Origin: Pseudomonadota bacterium
Lineage (GTDB): Bacteria > Pseudomonadota > Alphaproteobacteria > Sphingomonadales > Sphingomonadaceae
Direction of reading: 5' to 3'
Length of the DNA stretch: 10,631 nt
NCBI GenBank assembly: GCA_023445495.1
Contig: JAEXLC010000240.1
Coordinates: 1 to 10,631, forward strand
Below the pieces are notes generated by a model that was not told where the DNA came from, ran no database searches, and saw nothing but the letters and a program-made list of their open reading frames with translations. Positions 1-7,188 of the stretch are shown here, in pieces (within the stretch, counting starts at the first letter, position 1; each line of letters opens with the position of its first letter). Both the position numbers and the translations under genes were made by a program.

Positions 1-999
1 GACGCGGCCCACGCGATCAAGGAGCACGGCGTCGGCGTCAAGTGCGCCACCATCACCCCTGACTAAGCGCGCGTCGAGGAGTTTGGCCTCAAGCAGATGT
101 GGCGCTCGCCTAACGGCACGATCCGCAACATCTTGGGTGGCGTCGTGTTCCGCGAGCCGATCATCATCGGTCGCCACGCCCACGGCGACCAGTACAAGGC
201 GACGAACTTCAAGGTCCCCGGCGCCGGCAAGCTCACGATGAAGTGGGTCGGCACCAATGGCGACGAGCTCGAATATGAAGTGTTCGACTTCCCGAGCGCC
301 GGCGTTGCCATGGGCATGTACAACCTCGACGAGTCGATCCGCGACTTCGCCAAGGCGAGCATGAACTACGCGCTCGATCGCGGCTGGCCGCTCTACCTGT
401 CGACCAAGAACACGATCCTCAAGGCCTATGACGGCCGCTTCAAGGACCTGTTCCAGGAGACCTTCGACGCCGAGTTCGCCGACAAGTTCAAGGCCGCCGG
501 CATCGTCTATGAGCACCGCCTGATCGACGACATGGTCGCCTCGGCGCTCAAGTGGTCGGGCAAGTTCGTCTGGGCCTGCAAGAACTATGACGGCGACGTC
601 CAGTCGGACACCGTTGCCCAGGGCTTCGGCTCGCTCGGCCTGATGACCTCTGTCCTGATGTCGCCGGACGGCAAGACGATCGAGGCGGAAGCCGCCCACG
701 GCACCGTCACCCGCCACTACCGCATGCACCAGCAGGGCAAGGCGACCTCGACCAACCCGATCGCATCGATCTTCGCCTGGACCCAGGGCCTGTCGTTCCG
801 CGGCAAGTTCGACAACACGCCGGACGTCACCAAGTTCGCCGAGACCCTCGAGGCCGTCTGCATCGAGACCGTCGAGAGCGGCAAGATGACCAAGGATCTC
901 GCGATCCTGATCGGTCCGGACCAGCCCTGGATGACCACCGAGCAGTTCTTCGAGGCGATCCGCGAGAACCTCGAAGCCAAGATGGCAGCCTGGGCGTAA
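1..999 (+). pseudogene. icd: NADP-dependent isocitrate dehydrogenase, 5'-truncated by the window and carrying a premature stop plus an internal deletion
   Basis: Frame 1 is recognisable IDH from base 1 to the TAA at 997-999. The family decarboxylates isocitrate to 2-oxoglutarate with NADP+ in the TCA cycle. Visible blocks include GVGVKCATITPD, SPNGTIRNILGG, IIIGRHAHGDQY, GWPLYLSTKNTIL, YEHRLIDDMVA, WACKNYDGDVQSD, AEAAHGTVTRHYR and STNPIASIFAWT. These cover the isocitrate- and metal-binding residues of the eukaryote-like homodimeric class. Two lesions are seen. Codon 22 of the visible frame (64-66) is TAA where the family has Glu (TPDEARVEEF). After FREP the frame jumps to IIIGRHA, losing about 16 conserved residues. 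The frame then stays open and conserved for 300 codons. An internal start at ATG 97 has no Shine-Dalgarno sequence and would lack the N-terminal domain, so I call a pseudogene. Sequencing or assembly error is the main alternative. The gene's beginning lies upstream of the window. Confidence 0.85.
157..168 (+). other. Deletion scar in icd at a short direct repeat
   Basis: CCGATCATCATC encodes PIII and joins FRE to GRHA. In intact IDHs about 21 residues separate the FRE glutamate from the following GRHA arginine region; here there are 5 (PIIIG). The missing segment corresponds to residues 112-127 of human IDH1. In family members the lost piece is bounded by two P-I-I segments, so the ancestral DNA probably had two copies of CCGATCATC about 48 bp apart, and one copy plus the intervening DNA was lost. 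The repeat-mediated mechanism is inferred from the family, because the ancestral sequence is not in the window. Confidence 0.65.
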
Positions 1000-1021
1000 G
1001 CCTTCGGCACCACCGAAATGC

Positions 1022-1056
1022 GAAGGGGGAGCGGCGACGCTCCCCCTTTTCTTTTG
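1022..1056 (+). terminator. Rho-independent terminator after icd
   Basis: Bases 1022-1033 pair with 1038-1049: a GC-rich stem of about 12 bp (AAGGGGGAGCG / CGCTCCCCCTT) capped by GCGA, a GNRA-type tetraloop. The tract TTTTCTTTT runs through the end of the stem and beyond. It starts 22 bp after the icd stop. The T-rich side lies downstream on the + strand, so it serves icd. On the minus strand the downstream tract is poor in T, so it would be a weak terminator for the opposing propeller gene, which ends at 1076. Confidence 0.9.
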
Positions 1057-1075
1057 CCGTTCGAGAAGGCGGCTT

Positions 1076-1897
1076 TCAGCGCACCGCCGGTATCCGGCTC
1101 GCCACCACCTGCCGGGCCTTGCGCTCGATCGACCACAGGGTGCGCGGCTGCACCGGATCCCAGGTGACTGCCTGGCCATTGGTCGGGATCGGCACCGTCG
1201 CCACCCATTCGAGCAGCGTGCCCGCCTCGGGCAACCGCACAGCATAGAGTTCCGGCCGGTCATGCCCGGTAACATAGAGCAGCCCGTCCTTGCCCCAGGA
1301 GCCGCCGGAACTGCTCATCGGCGCGAACCGCGCGAGCAGTTCGGGCGGGAAATGCCAGGAGCGCAGGGGCTGGAATTGCGCATCCAACTCCATCAGCACC
1401 GTCCAGCGATGATCGCGCCCGCCCTCGCCGCCGTGATCGGCGGGATAGTTGGCGAACATCGCCCACCAGCGATCGCCCTTGCGCTCGATCCAGGTGAGCG
1501 AGCCCGGGAACGGCCCCAGCGCGACGCTCTTCACATGCTGCATCGTGCGGGTGTCGAAGAACTCGACCGCGCTCGCCATCGGCACGGCGGGATAGTTGGA
1601 CGCGGCGCAGACCAGCATCGTGCCGTCGATCACGCAGGAATTCATGTGCGGGTAGAGCCGCTTGTCGCCTTCCCAGCGGGCGATGCGCTTGCCGGTCTTC
1701 TTGTCGTACTTGCCGATCAGATTGTTGCTGATCGCGTAGAAATGCCGGGCATCGGCGACGACGCCCTGCTTGGCCTCCTCGGCGGGCCAGCGTGCGGTGA
1801 CTTCGGCCGGGGCGAGCACGGGCGCTTCGCGCAGCGGCGACGATGCATCCTGGCCGCCGGGTGCGGCGGCCAGGAGCAGGATCGAGGCGATCAGCAT
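1076..1897 (-). CDS. Exported propeller-like protein, translationally coupled to the TonB-dependent receptor
   Basis: This 273-residue protein has a short hydrophobic leader (MLIASILLLAAAPGG), so it is probably exported to the periplasm or tethered there. After the leader come repeated strand-rich segments that read like beta-propeller blades: HFYAISNNLIGKYDKKTGKR, AVEFFDTRTMQHVKSVALG, WTVLMELDAQFQPLRSW and LLYVTGHDRPELYAVRLPEA. The alternation of a displayed value with a key or object resembles YncE-, NHL- or SMP-30-like propellers. I see no catalytic motif. Two cysteines in NSCVIDGTMLVCAA could form a disulfide. The ATG shares one base with the receptor stop (TGATG), and no clear Shine-Dalgarno sequence precedes it, so translation probably depends on ribosomes finishing the receptor. 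This suggests it handles the receptor's substrate, perhaps as a periplasmic binder or enzyme. The substrate is unknown. The fold call is moderate and the function is not assigned. Confidence 0.8.
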   Translation of the reverse strand: MLIASILLLAAAPGGQDASSPLREAPVLAPAEVTARWPAEEAKQGVVADARHFYAISNNLIGKYDKKTGKRIARWEGDKRLYPHMNSCVIDGTMLVCAASNYPAVPMASAVEFFDTRTMQHVKSVALGPFPGSLTWIERKGDRWWAMFANYPADHGGEGGRDHRWTVLMELDAQFQPLRSWHFPPELLARFAPMSSSGGSWGKDGLLYVTGHDRPELYAVRLPEAGTLLEWVATVPIPTNGQAVTWDPVQPRTLWSIERKARQVVASRIPAVR

Positions 1898-4491
1898 CAG
1901 AACTTGGCCGACACGCCCATGTAGAACGTCCGCCCATAGCGCTCGTTCTGGATGATCCAGTTGGGGTTGCCGGCCTGGTACTGGCGGGTCGGCTCGTCGG
2001 TCAGGTTCTGCGCCTCGGCGAAGATGCGCAGGCCCTTGAGGATCGCGACGCTGGCCTTGGCGTCCAGGCGGCGCAGATCGTCATTATACTGGTCGTTGTA
2101 GCTGGGATCGCCGACCGCGAGCAGCGCATGGCCGGTATTGTGATAGGCGATCGACGCTTCCACCGGCCCGCGCTGGTAGAACAGCTCGGCACCGTAGAGA
2201 TAGCGCGACTGGCTCGGGAAGGTGGAGGTCCGGCCGTTGGGCAGCTTCAGGTTGGAATCGGTCAGCGTGCCGGTCAACTGCACGCCCAGACCCGACAGCA
2301 GACCCGGCAGGAACGTGAACTGCTGCTGGTACTGCGCCTCGATGCCGATGATGTCGCCGCGCTCGGCGTTGAACGGCTGGCTCACGCTGATCGTCGGATA
2401 GGTCACGCCCAGGATCGTCGCGTTGGTCAGCACCGTGGCCTTGCTGAAGATCGGGTTCTTGATGAACTTGGCGAAGGCGCCGACGCTGAACAGGCCGCCC
2501 GGCGCGAAATACCATTCGGCCGTCGCGTCGAGATTGTCGGCGCGATAGGGCTTGAGGTCCGGATTGCCGAACGAGGCGCTGTTGTCGGTGCCGAGCGCAC
2601 TGATCGAACCGCCGGGGTTGAGGCTGGAATATTCCGGCCGGCCCAGGCTGCGCGAATAGGCCAGGCGGACGATCACTTCGTTCGACGGCGCGATCTTGAC
2701 GATCAGCGACGGCAGGAAGTCGTCATAGCTGTTGCTCACCGTTACCGGCACGATCGCGGTGCCGCCGCGCAGCGCGTTGCCACGATCGTCGAGGCTGGTG
2801 TGCTCGTAGCGCAGGCCCGGCGTCACCGTGACCGCGCCGAAGGTGAGGTTCGCCATCACATAGCCGGCCCATACCTTCTCCTTCAGGCGGAAGTCGGACA
2901 GGCTGTTGTTGGCGAGCGTGGTCGCAGCATCGAGCGGCATCAGCGCATCGCCGAGATGCTGGGCGGTGAACGCCTGCAGCGCCGGGATGTTGAAGGTTGG
3001 CCCGTTGCTGAAGCAGCGGTCGCTATTATCCGGATAGACGCACACCGCCGCGCCGCCGAGGTTGTACTGACCAAGCGTCCAGCGGCTCGCGGTTGCCGAG
3101 GCGCGCACCCAGGTCGGGGTGTCCTGGTCGAACTTGCGGTCGGTGTTGCGGTACTTCGCGCCGAACTTGATGAAGCCGATGTCGCTCACATCGATCGTGC
3201 CATCGACCTTGCCCTGCCAGATCGTCTCGTCGTTGAGCTGGTGCGAATATTGATACTGGCGGAACTGCAACTGGTTCGCGGTGCACTCCGCATCGGGCTT
3301 CGCCACGTAGAGCGGCTCGCTGAAGTCGAAGGTGACGCGGCCCGGGTTGCAGCGGAACTGCCAGATCGGGAACTGGTCGAGCGTCTGGTTGCGGCTGTAG
3401 CCGCCCTCATAGGCCAGCTTGAAGCCGCCGATATCGGTCGTGCCGCCGACCATGCCGCTCGCCAGCCACTTGGCCTTGTAGTCGAGGCGCAGATCCTCGC
3501 GGCGCTCCGGGCCCGATCCGGGCGTGCCGGTGGCGCTGCTCGCCACGCCGTTGGTGAAGCCGGTCAGGCCGTCGGGGTTCACCGTGAAGGCCGTGGTGGT
3601 GAAGTCCAGCCGGTAGCGCGGGCGGATCTCGTCCTCGGTGAACTTCGAATAGAAGCCGCGGACATAGAAGGTCTGGCGGTCGCTGGGGTGCCAGTCGAAC
3701 GATCCGGTGCCGCCCAGGCGGCGGCGGGCAAGCGAATATTCGGTGTACTTGATGTTGTCGGGCGTGCCGCCGCGGGCGAACAGCGCGTTGGGCTTCCAGT
3801 TGTCGGGGTAGAAGCCCTCGCTGTTGAAGTCGCGGTACGAATAGCTGATGCCCAGCACCAGGCCGAACTGCTCATCCGCGCCGAAGCGCGCCGCGATGCT
3901 GGCGTCGCCCTGCACCGGCACCTTCTTGTTCAGCTCCTGATAGCCCGCCTTGGCGCTGGCCGAGAGGGCGAAGCGCTCCTTGAAGTCGAACGCGGTCTGC
4001 GAGACCAGGTTGATCGCGCCGCCAATGCCCTGCCCGTCCATATCGGCGGTCTTGACCTTGGCGACCTCGACCCGGTTGAGCAGCTGGCCCGAGACGATGT
4101 CGAGCGGCAGCGAGCGGGTGGTGCCGTCGGGGTTGCCGATCTCCATGCCGTTCAGCGTGTAGCCGTTCAGGTTCGACGGCACGCCGCGGATCGCGACATA
4201 GCGACCCTCGCCCTGGTCATAGGTGACGCCCACCGCCGGCAGGTGCTCGACGACTTCGGAGACGTTGCGGTCCGGCAGGCGGCCCATCTCGTCGGCGGCA
4301 GCGACGTCGAGGATGCCGATCGCGTCGCGCTTGGCCTCGATCGCGCGCTTCTGGCTGGCGCGCTGTCCGGTGACGACGATCTCCTCTCCTTCACTGCCCT
4401 CGCTCACCGCGCTCTGCGCGTGCGCCACATTGGCGATGGTGAAGGAAAGCAGCGAAATGCCGAGCATTCCCAGCGTGCGTACCGTGTGCAT
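1897..4491 (-). CDS. TonB-dependent outer-membrane receptor
   Basis: This is an 864-residue receptor for active uptake across the outer membrane, energised by TonB-ExbB-ExbD. The signal peptide spans residues 1-25 (MHTVRTLGMLGISLLSFTIA, cleavage probably after VAHA). The TonB box EEIVVTG is at 36-42. The plug follows to about residue 165, with DEMGRLPDRNVSEVVEHLP, YVAIRGVPSNLNGYTLNGME, VEVAKVKTADMDGQGIGGAI and NLVSQTAF. The rest is a long beta barrel ending in NLTDEPTRQYQAGNP... and a terminal Phe (VSAKF), as expected for BAM-inserted proteins. There is no N-terminal STN signalling domain. The plug style matches the Xanthomonas/Caulobacter/Sphingomonas receptor subfamily, whose members often import sugars or plant- or polymer-derived compounds. 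The actual ligand cannot be read here. I chose the ATG at 4491 because the signal peptide starts there and GGGGAT lies 6 nt upstream. A longer in-frame start at 4575 adds an implausible Cys-rich extension. The Met at residue 9 is a less likely alternative. Confidence 0.93.
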   Translation of the reverse strand: MHTVRTLGMLGISLLSFTIANVAHAQSAVSEGSEGEEIVVTGQRASQKRAIEAKRDAIGILDVAAADEMGRLPDRNVSEVVEHLPAVGVTYDQGEGRYVAIRGVPSNLNGYTLNGMEIGNPDGTTRSLPLDIVSGQLLNRVEVAKVKTADMDGQGIGGAINLVSQTAFDFKERFALSASAKAGYQELNKKVPVQGDASIAARFGADEQFGLVLGISYSYRDFNSEGFYPDNWKPNALFARGGTPDNIKYTEYSLARRRLGGTGSFDWHPSDRQTFYVRGFYSKFTEDEIRPRYRLDFTTTAFTVNPDGLTGFTNGVASSATGTPGSGPERREDLRLDYKAKWLASGMVGGTTDIGGFKLAYEGGYSRNQTLDQFPIWQFRCNPGRVTFDFSEPLYVAKPDAECTANQLQFRQYQYSHQLNDETIWQGKVDGTIDVSDIGFIKFGAKYRNTDRKFDQDTPTWVRASATASRWTLGQYNLGGAAVCVYPDNSDRCFSNGPTFNIPALQAFTAQHLGDALMPLDAATTLANNSLSDFRLKEKVWAGYVMANLTFGAVTVTPGLRYEHTSLDDRGNALRGGTAIVPVTVSNSYDDFLPSLIVKIAPSNEVIVRLAYSRSLGRPEYSSLNPGGSISALGTDNSASFGNPDLKPYRADNLDATAEWYFAPGGLFSVGAFAKFIKNPIFSKATVLTNATILGVTYPTISVSQPFNAERGDIIGIEAQYQQQFTFLPGLLSGLGVQLTGTLTDSNLKLPNGRTSTFPSQSRYLYGAELFYQRGPVEASIAYHNTGHALLAVGDPSYNDQYNDDLRRLDAKASVAILKGLRIFAEAQNLTDEPTRQYQAGNPNWIIQNERYGRTFYMGVSAKF

Positions 4492-4765
4492 GTGTCGATC
4501 CCCAATCCTTGGCAGGCGCCAGATAGCGCGTGCAGAAGGGGCTTCGCAGGTGCAGCATGCCCCCGGCGCGCCCATCGGGGACGGCGATGACGATGGCGTT
4601 GCGGAAACACGACAGTTCCGCGACGCCGCAATAGTTTATGCTCGGGTGACATTGCCCATTGCGCATAGCGTCGCGGCACCGGAAAAGAGTTCCGGGCACA
4701 TACGGGTTTCGAAAAGGGGGACAGGGTTTGAACTTGGCAATGGCACGCATCGCGGAGGCTCGCGC
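4492..4765. promoter_or_regulatory. Divergent control region between receptor and antiporter genes
   Basis: This 274-bp non-coding interval must carry the leftward receptor promoter and probably the rightward antiporter promoter. I see no convincing -35/-10 pair on either strand. It holds two related interrupted palindromes: CGGAAACACGACAGTTCCG at 4602-4620 and CGGAAAAGAGTTCCG at 4680-4694. Both start with CGGAAA and end with GTTCCG, but the spacers are 7 and 3 nt. They could be operator sites for one regulator, or simple hairpins. The role is inferred. Confidence 0.45.
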
Positions 4766-4768
4766 GTG
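4754..4768 (+). promoter_or_regulatory. Ribosome binding site and GTG start that fix the antiporter N-terminus
   Basis: GGAGG at 4754-4758 lies 7 nt before GTG 4766-4768, which is ideal spacing. The open frame extends upstream to 4223, but that part runs antisense through the receptor gene and has no membrane-protein character. The first hydrophobic segment of the antiporter begins a few residues after this GTG, so this is the start I use. Confidence 0.85.
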
Positions 4769-6565
4769 AACCTCGGCAATAGCGGCCTTTCCGACGCGCT
4801 CGTCATCCTCGGTGCCGCCGGGCTGGTGATTCCCGCCTTCGCGCGCTTCCGGATCAGCCCGGTGATCGGCTTCATCCTGGTCGGCGCGCTGGTCGGCCCG
4901 TTCGGCCTCGGCAGCCTCGTGCCGCGCTACCCCTGGCTCTACCACATCACCATCTCGGACGCGCACGCGATCGAGCCGTTCGCCGAGTTCGGCATCATCC
5001 TGCTGCTGTTCTCGATCGGCCTCGAGCTGTCGTTCAAGCGGCTATGGTCGATGCGCACGCTCGTCTTCGGTGTCGGCGCGGCGGAGCTGCTCGGCGCCGG
5101 CCTGATCCTCGCCGCGGTGCTCTACCTCACCGGCCTCAGCACCGGCGGCGCGATCGGCCTGGGCCTCGCCCTCGCCCTGTCCTCCACCGCGATCGTGCTG
5201 CCGATCGCCGGCACGACCAGCGCAGTCGGCCGCTCGGCCTTCGCGATGCTGCTGTTCGAGGACCTGGCGCTCGTCCCGATCATCTTCCTGCTCGGCGCGC
5301 TGGCGCCGGCAGCGGGCGGCGAGGATGGCTGGATCAAGCTTGGCCAGACGCTCGGCTTCGGCATCGTCACCGTCGCCATCCTGTTCGTCGGCGGCCGCAT
5401 GCTGCTGCCCCGCATGTTCGCCCAGGCCGCGCGCACCAAGAGCCCCGAGCTCTTCCTCGCCGCCAGCCTGCTCGTCGTCATCGCCGCCAGCCTCGCGACC
5501 AGCGCCGCCGGCCTCTCGCCGATCGTCGGCGCGCTGATCGCCGGCCTGCTCATCGCCGAGACCGAATATCATGGCGAGGTCGAAGCGATCACCGCGCCGT
5601 TCAAGGGGCTGGCGCTCGGTGTGTTCCTCATCACCGTCGGCATGCGGCTCGACCTCAGCTTCATCGTCCACAACTGGGCGCCCTTGCTCGGCGCCTCGCT
5701 GCTGGTGATGCTGGTCAAGGCCGCCGTCACCACCGGGCTGCTCAAGCTCTCCGGCGCGCGCACCGGCACCGCCACCGAAGCCGGCGTGCTGATGGCCAGC
5801 CCGTCCGAGACCACGCTGATCGTGCTCGGCGTCGCCGGCGCGGCCGGGCTTATCAGCCCGAGCACCGGCGCCTTCTGGACCACGGTCACCGCGATCGGCC
5901 TCACCGCGACGCCTTTGCTCGCCAAGGCTGGGCGGATGATCGCCCAGCTGATCGAGCGCACCAAGACCGAGGAGGTGCCCGATGCGGACCTCGCCCATGT
6001 CCAGGCCGGCACGGTGGTGATCGGCTTCGGCCGCGTCGGCCGCACGGTGGCGGACATGCTGCGCCGTCACGGCCTGCCTTATATCGGCGTCGATGCGGAC
6101 ATCGACAACGTCAACGCCGCCCGCCGCGGCGGCTACAATGTGCTGTTCGGCGACGTCACCCGCTCGGAGCTGGTCGACAAGCTCAACCTCGGCCATGCCA
6201 AGGCGCTGGTGCTGACGATGGACGATCCCGTGCTCACCGTCCGCCTCACCCGCCGGGTGCGCGGCTGGGTGCCGAACCTGCCGATCATCGCCCGCGCCCG
6301 CGATACCGCCCATGCCGCCGAGCTCTACCGCGCCGGCGCCAGCGAAGCGGTGCCCGAGGCGCTGGAAAGCTCGCTCCAGCTCTCCGAGGTGGTGCTGGTC
6401 GATCTCGGCATGGCCGTCGGCCCGGTGATCGCCTCGATCCACGAAAAGCGCGACGAGATGCGCAAGAAGATCAAGGACGTCGCCGGCCTCGACCGCGAGC
6501 CGCGCTTCCGCCGCGTCAAGCTCGACCGCAACGGCGCCGACGAGGAAGCCGACGCGCCGGCCTGA
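4766..6565 (+). CDS. CPA2 cation/proton antiporter with RCK (TrkA-N) domain, KefB/KefC-like
   Basis: This 599-residue inner-membrane protein belongs to the CPA2 family (KefB/KefC, YbaL), which exchanges K+ or Na+ for H+ and can be gated by a cytosolic nucleotide-binding domain. Residues 1-395 or so are a run of hydrophobic helices. They carry family signatures PVIGFILVGALVGPFGLG, EFGIILLLFSIGLELSF, SSTAIVLPIAG (from residue 139) and FEDLALVPIIF (from 164, with the conserved transport Asp). Then comes a Rossmann-type RCK domain: GTVVIGFGRVGRTVADMLRR, with the glycine motif GFGRVG at 420-425, an acidic end of strand 2 (GVDAD), and FGDVTRSELVDKLNLGHAKA. A charged tail ends ADEEADAPA. Length is typical (E. 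coli KefC is about 620). There is no adjacent KefF/KefG-type ancillary subunit, so glutathione control as in KefC cannot be assumed. It is divergent from the receptor gene. The ion preference is unknown. Confidence 0.92.
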   Translation: MNLGNSGLSDALVILGAAGLVIPAFARFRISPVIGFILVGALVGPFGLGSLVPRYPWLYHITISDAHAIEPFAEFGIILLLFSIGLELSFKRLWSMRTLVFGVGAAELLGAGLILAAVLYLTGLSTGGAIGLGLALALSSTAIVLPIAGTTSAVGRSAFAMLLFEDLALVPIIFLLGALAPAAGGEDGWIKLGQTLGFGIVTVAILFVGGRMLLPRMFAQAARTKSPELFLAASLLVVIAASLATSAAGLSPIVGALIAGLLIAETEYHGEVEAITAPFKGLALGVFLITVGMRLDLSFIVHNWAPLLGASLLVMLVKAAVTTGLLKLSGARTGTATEAGVLMASPSETTLIVLGVAGAAGLISPSTGAFWTTVTAIGLTATPLLAKAGRMIAQLIERTKTEEVPDADLAHVQAGTVVIGFGRVGRTVADMLRRHGLPYIGVDADIDNVNAARRGGYNVLFGDVTRSELVDKLNLGHAKALVLTMDDPVLTVRLTRRVRGWVPNLPIIARARDTAHAAELYRAGASEAVPEALESSLQLSEVVLVDLGMAVGPVIASIHEKRDEMRKKIKDVAGLDREPRFRRVKLDRNGADEEADAPA

Positions 6566-6574
6566 CAGGCCGGC
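6556..6574 (+). terminator. Hairpin spanning the antiporter stop codon, possible weak terminator
   Basis: GCCGGCCT (6556-6563) pairs perfectly with AGGCCGGC (6567-6574) around a 3-nt loop, and the TGA stop at 6563-6565 lies within the structure. There is no T tract after it, so it is not a classical intrinsic terminator. It may pause polymerase or stabilise the upstream mRNA end. Confidence 0.35.
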
Positions 6575-6581
6575 ACTGTCC

Positions 6582-6597
6582 GGAAATGCGCATTTCC
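6582..6597. promoter_or_regulatory. Perfect 16-bp palindrome upstream of the four-cysteine gene pair
   Basis: GGAAATGCGCATTTCC is identical to its reverse complement. It sits 17 bp after the antiporter stop and 70 bp before the next start codon. A perfect gapless palindrome is more typical of a dimeric repressor site than of an RNA hairpin, so it is a candidate operator for the downstream pair. I find no clear promoter elements beside it, and the role is inferred. Confidence 0.35.
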
Positions 6598-6667
6598 AAC
6601 CAGACTCCGCTTGCCCGCCGCGTGGCCCCGGCGCATCTCTTGGGCCGCATCCTGTTCGGGAGTTTCG

Positions 6668-7186
6668 ATGATGTTGACCAGCCTGCTTCTCCTCGCCGCC
6701 GCTGCCGCCGGAGGGCAGACGGGGGACCCGGTCGCGCCCGCCCGCGCCGGCAAGACCCAGTGCGTCGTGCCCAATCAGGAGAAGAAGACCTGCCTCGGCA
6801 CGACCAGCTACAAGGTCTCCGGCGACAGCTATGAATCGATCACCCGCCTGCTCCTCGCGCCCGTGCCGCTGATCACCATGGAGCTGCGCACCCGCGGCAC
6901 GATCAAGGACGGCCAGCTCTGCGAGACGATCAAGCTCGCCGATTTCCAGGCCGGCACCGTCTATATTGACGGCAAGCCGGCGGACGCCGCTACCGCCAAT
7001 GCCGTGAAGAGCAAGATGAGCGCCGCGGTTTCCGAGCTCGACGGCAAGGCGGCCTGTTCGGCGATCAAGCCCGATGCCGACGGCCTGCTGCTCAACGAGC
7101 TCAGCGTCGATGGCGCGGTGCGCTCCGATCTCAGCCAGAAGTTCATCTGGGTGAGCGACAAGGACGGCTACAAGCTGGGGAACTGA
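6668..7186 (+). CDS. Exported four-cysteine protein, first of a tandem paralog pair
   Basis: This 172-residue protein has a leader (MMLTSLLLLAAAAAGGQ) that predicts export. I do not recognise a named family. Four cysteines at residues 32, 42, 85 and 130 match those of the next gene, so two disulfides are likely in the periplasm. Other shared features are ARxGK just before Cys32, an IKDG/IEDG segment before the third Cys, DF and DG pairs between the third and fourth, and a C-terminal VRSDLSQKFIWVSDKDGY. The start is one of two adjacent ATGs (6668 or 6671) after GGGAG at 6658-6662. With 6668 the first two cysteines have the same numbers in both paralogs, but spacing slightly favours 6671. A longer frame from 6611 adds an Arg/Trp-rich stretch without a leader and is unlikely. 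The small size and lack of catalytic motifs suggest a structural or binding role, but this is a guess. Confidence 0.82.
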   Translation: MMLTSLLLLAAAAAGGQTGDPVAPARAGKTQCVVPNQEKKTCLGTTSYKVSGDSYESITRLLLAPVPLITMELRTRGTIKDGQLCETIKLADFQAGTVYIDGKPADAATANAVKSKMSAAVSELDGKAACSAIKPDADGLLLNELSVDGAVRSDLSQKFIWVSDKDGYKLGN

Positions 7187-7188
7187 CG

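Noticed and set aside
97..999. A genuine shortened IDH starting at ATG 97
   Set aside because: There is no Shine-Dalgarno sequence before 97, the product would lack the N-terminal part of the large domain, and the internal deletion would still be present. The upstream frame 1 residues match IDH up to the stop, so this is a broken gene, not a natural short form.
1843..4590. A 915-codon open frame on the + strand opposite the receptor gene
   Set aside because: It is Arg/Ala/Val/Gly-rich, has no domain, and mirrors the receptor codons in reverse; long antisense frames are expected in GC-rich DNA. The minus strand clearly encodes a complete TonB-dependent receptor.
4637..4642. TATGCT as a -10 box for the antiporter
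   Set aside because: No acceptable -35 hexamer lies at 16-18 bp upstream, and such hexamers are common by chance.
4223..4765. N-terminal extension of the antiporter upstream of GTG 4766
   Set aside because: The extra residues are Ser/Arg-rich and antisense to the receptor gene, while GGAGG with 7-nt spacing precedes the GTG.
5042..6442. A 466-codon minus-strand frame opposite the antiporter
   Set aside because: It is Gly/Ala/Asp/His/Arg-rich low-complexity sequence produced by the complementary strand of a strongly coding membrane protein.
5044..6834. A 596-codon + strand frame overlapping the antiporter in another frame
   Set aside because: It is dominated by Arg/Pro/Ala and has no recognisable domain; the other + frame has perfect CPA2 and RCK motifs and a good ribosome site.
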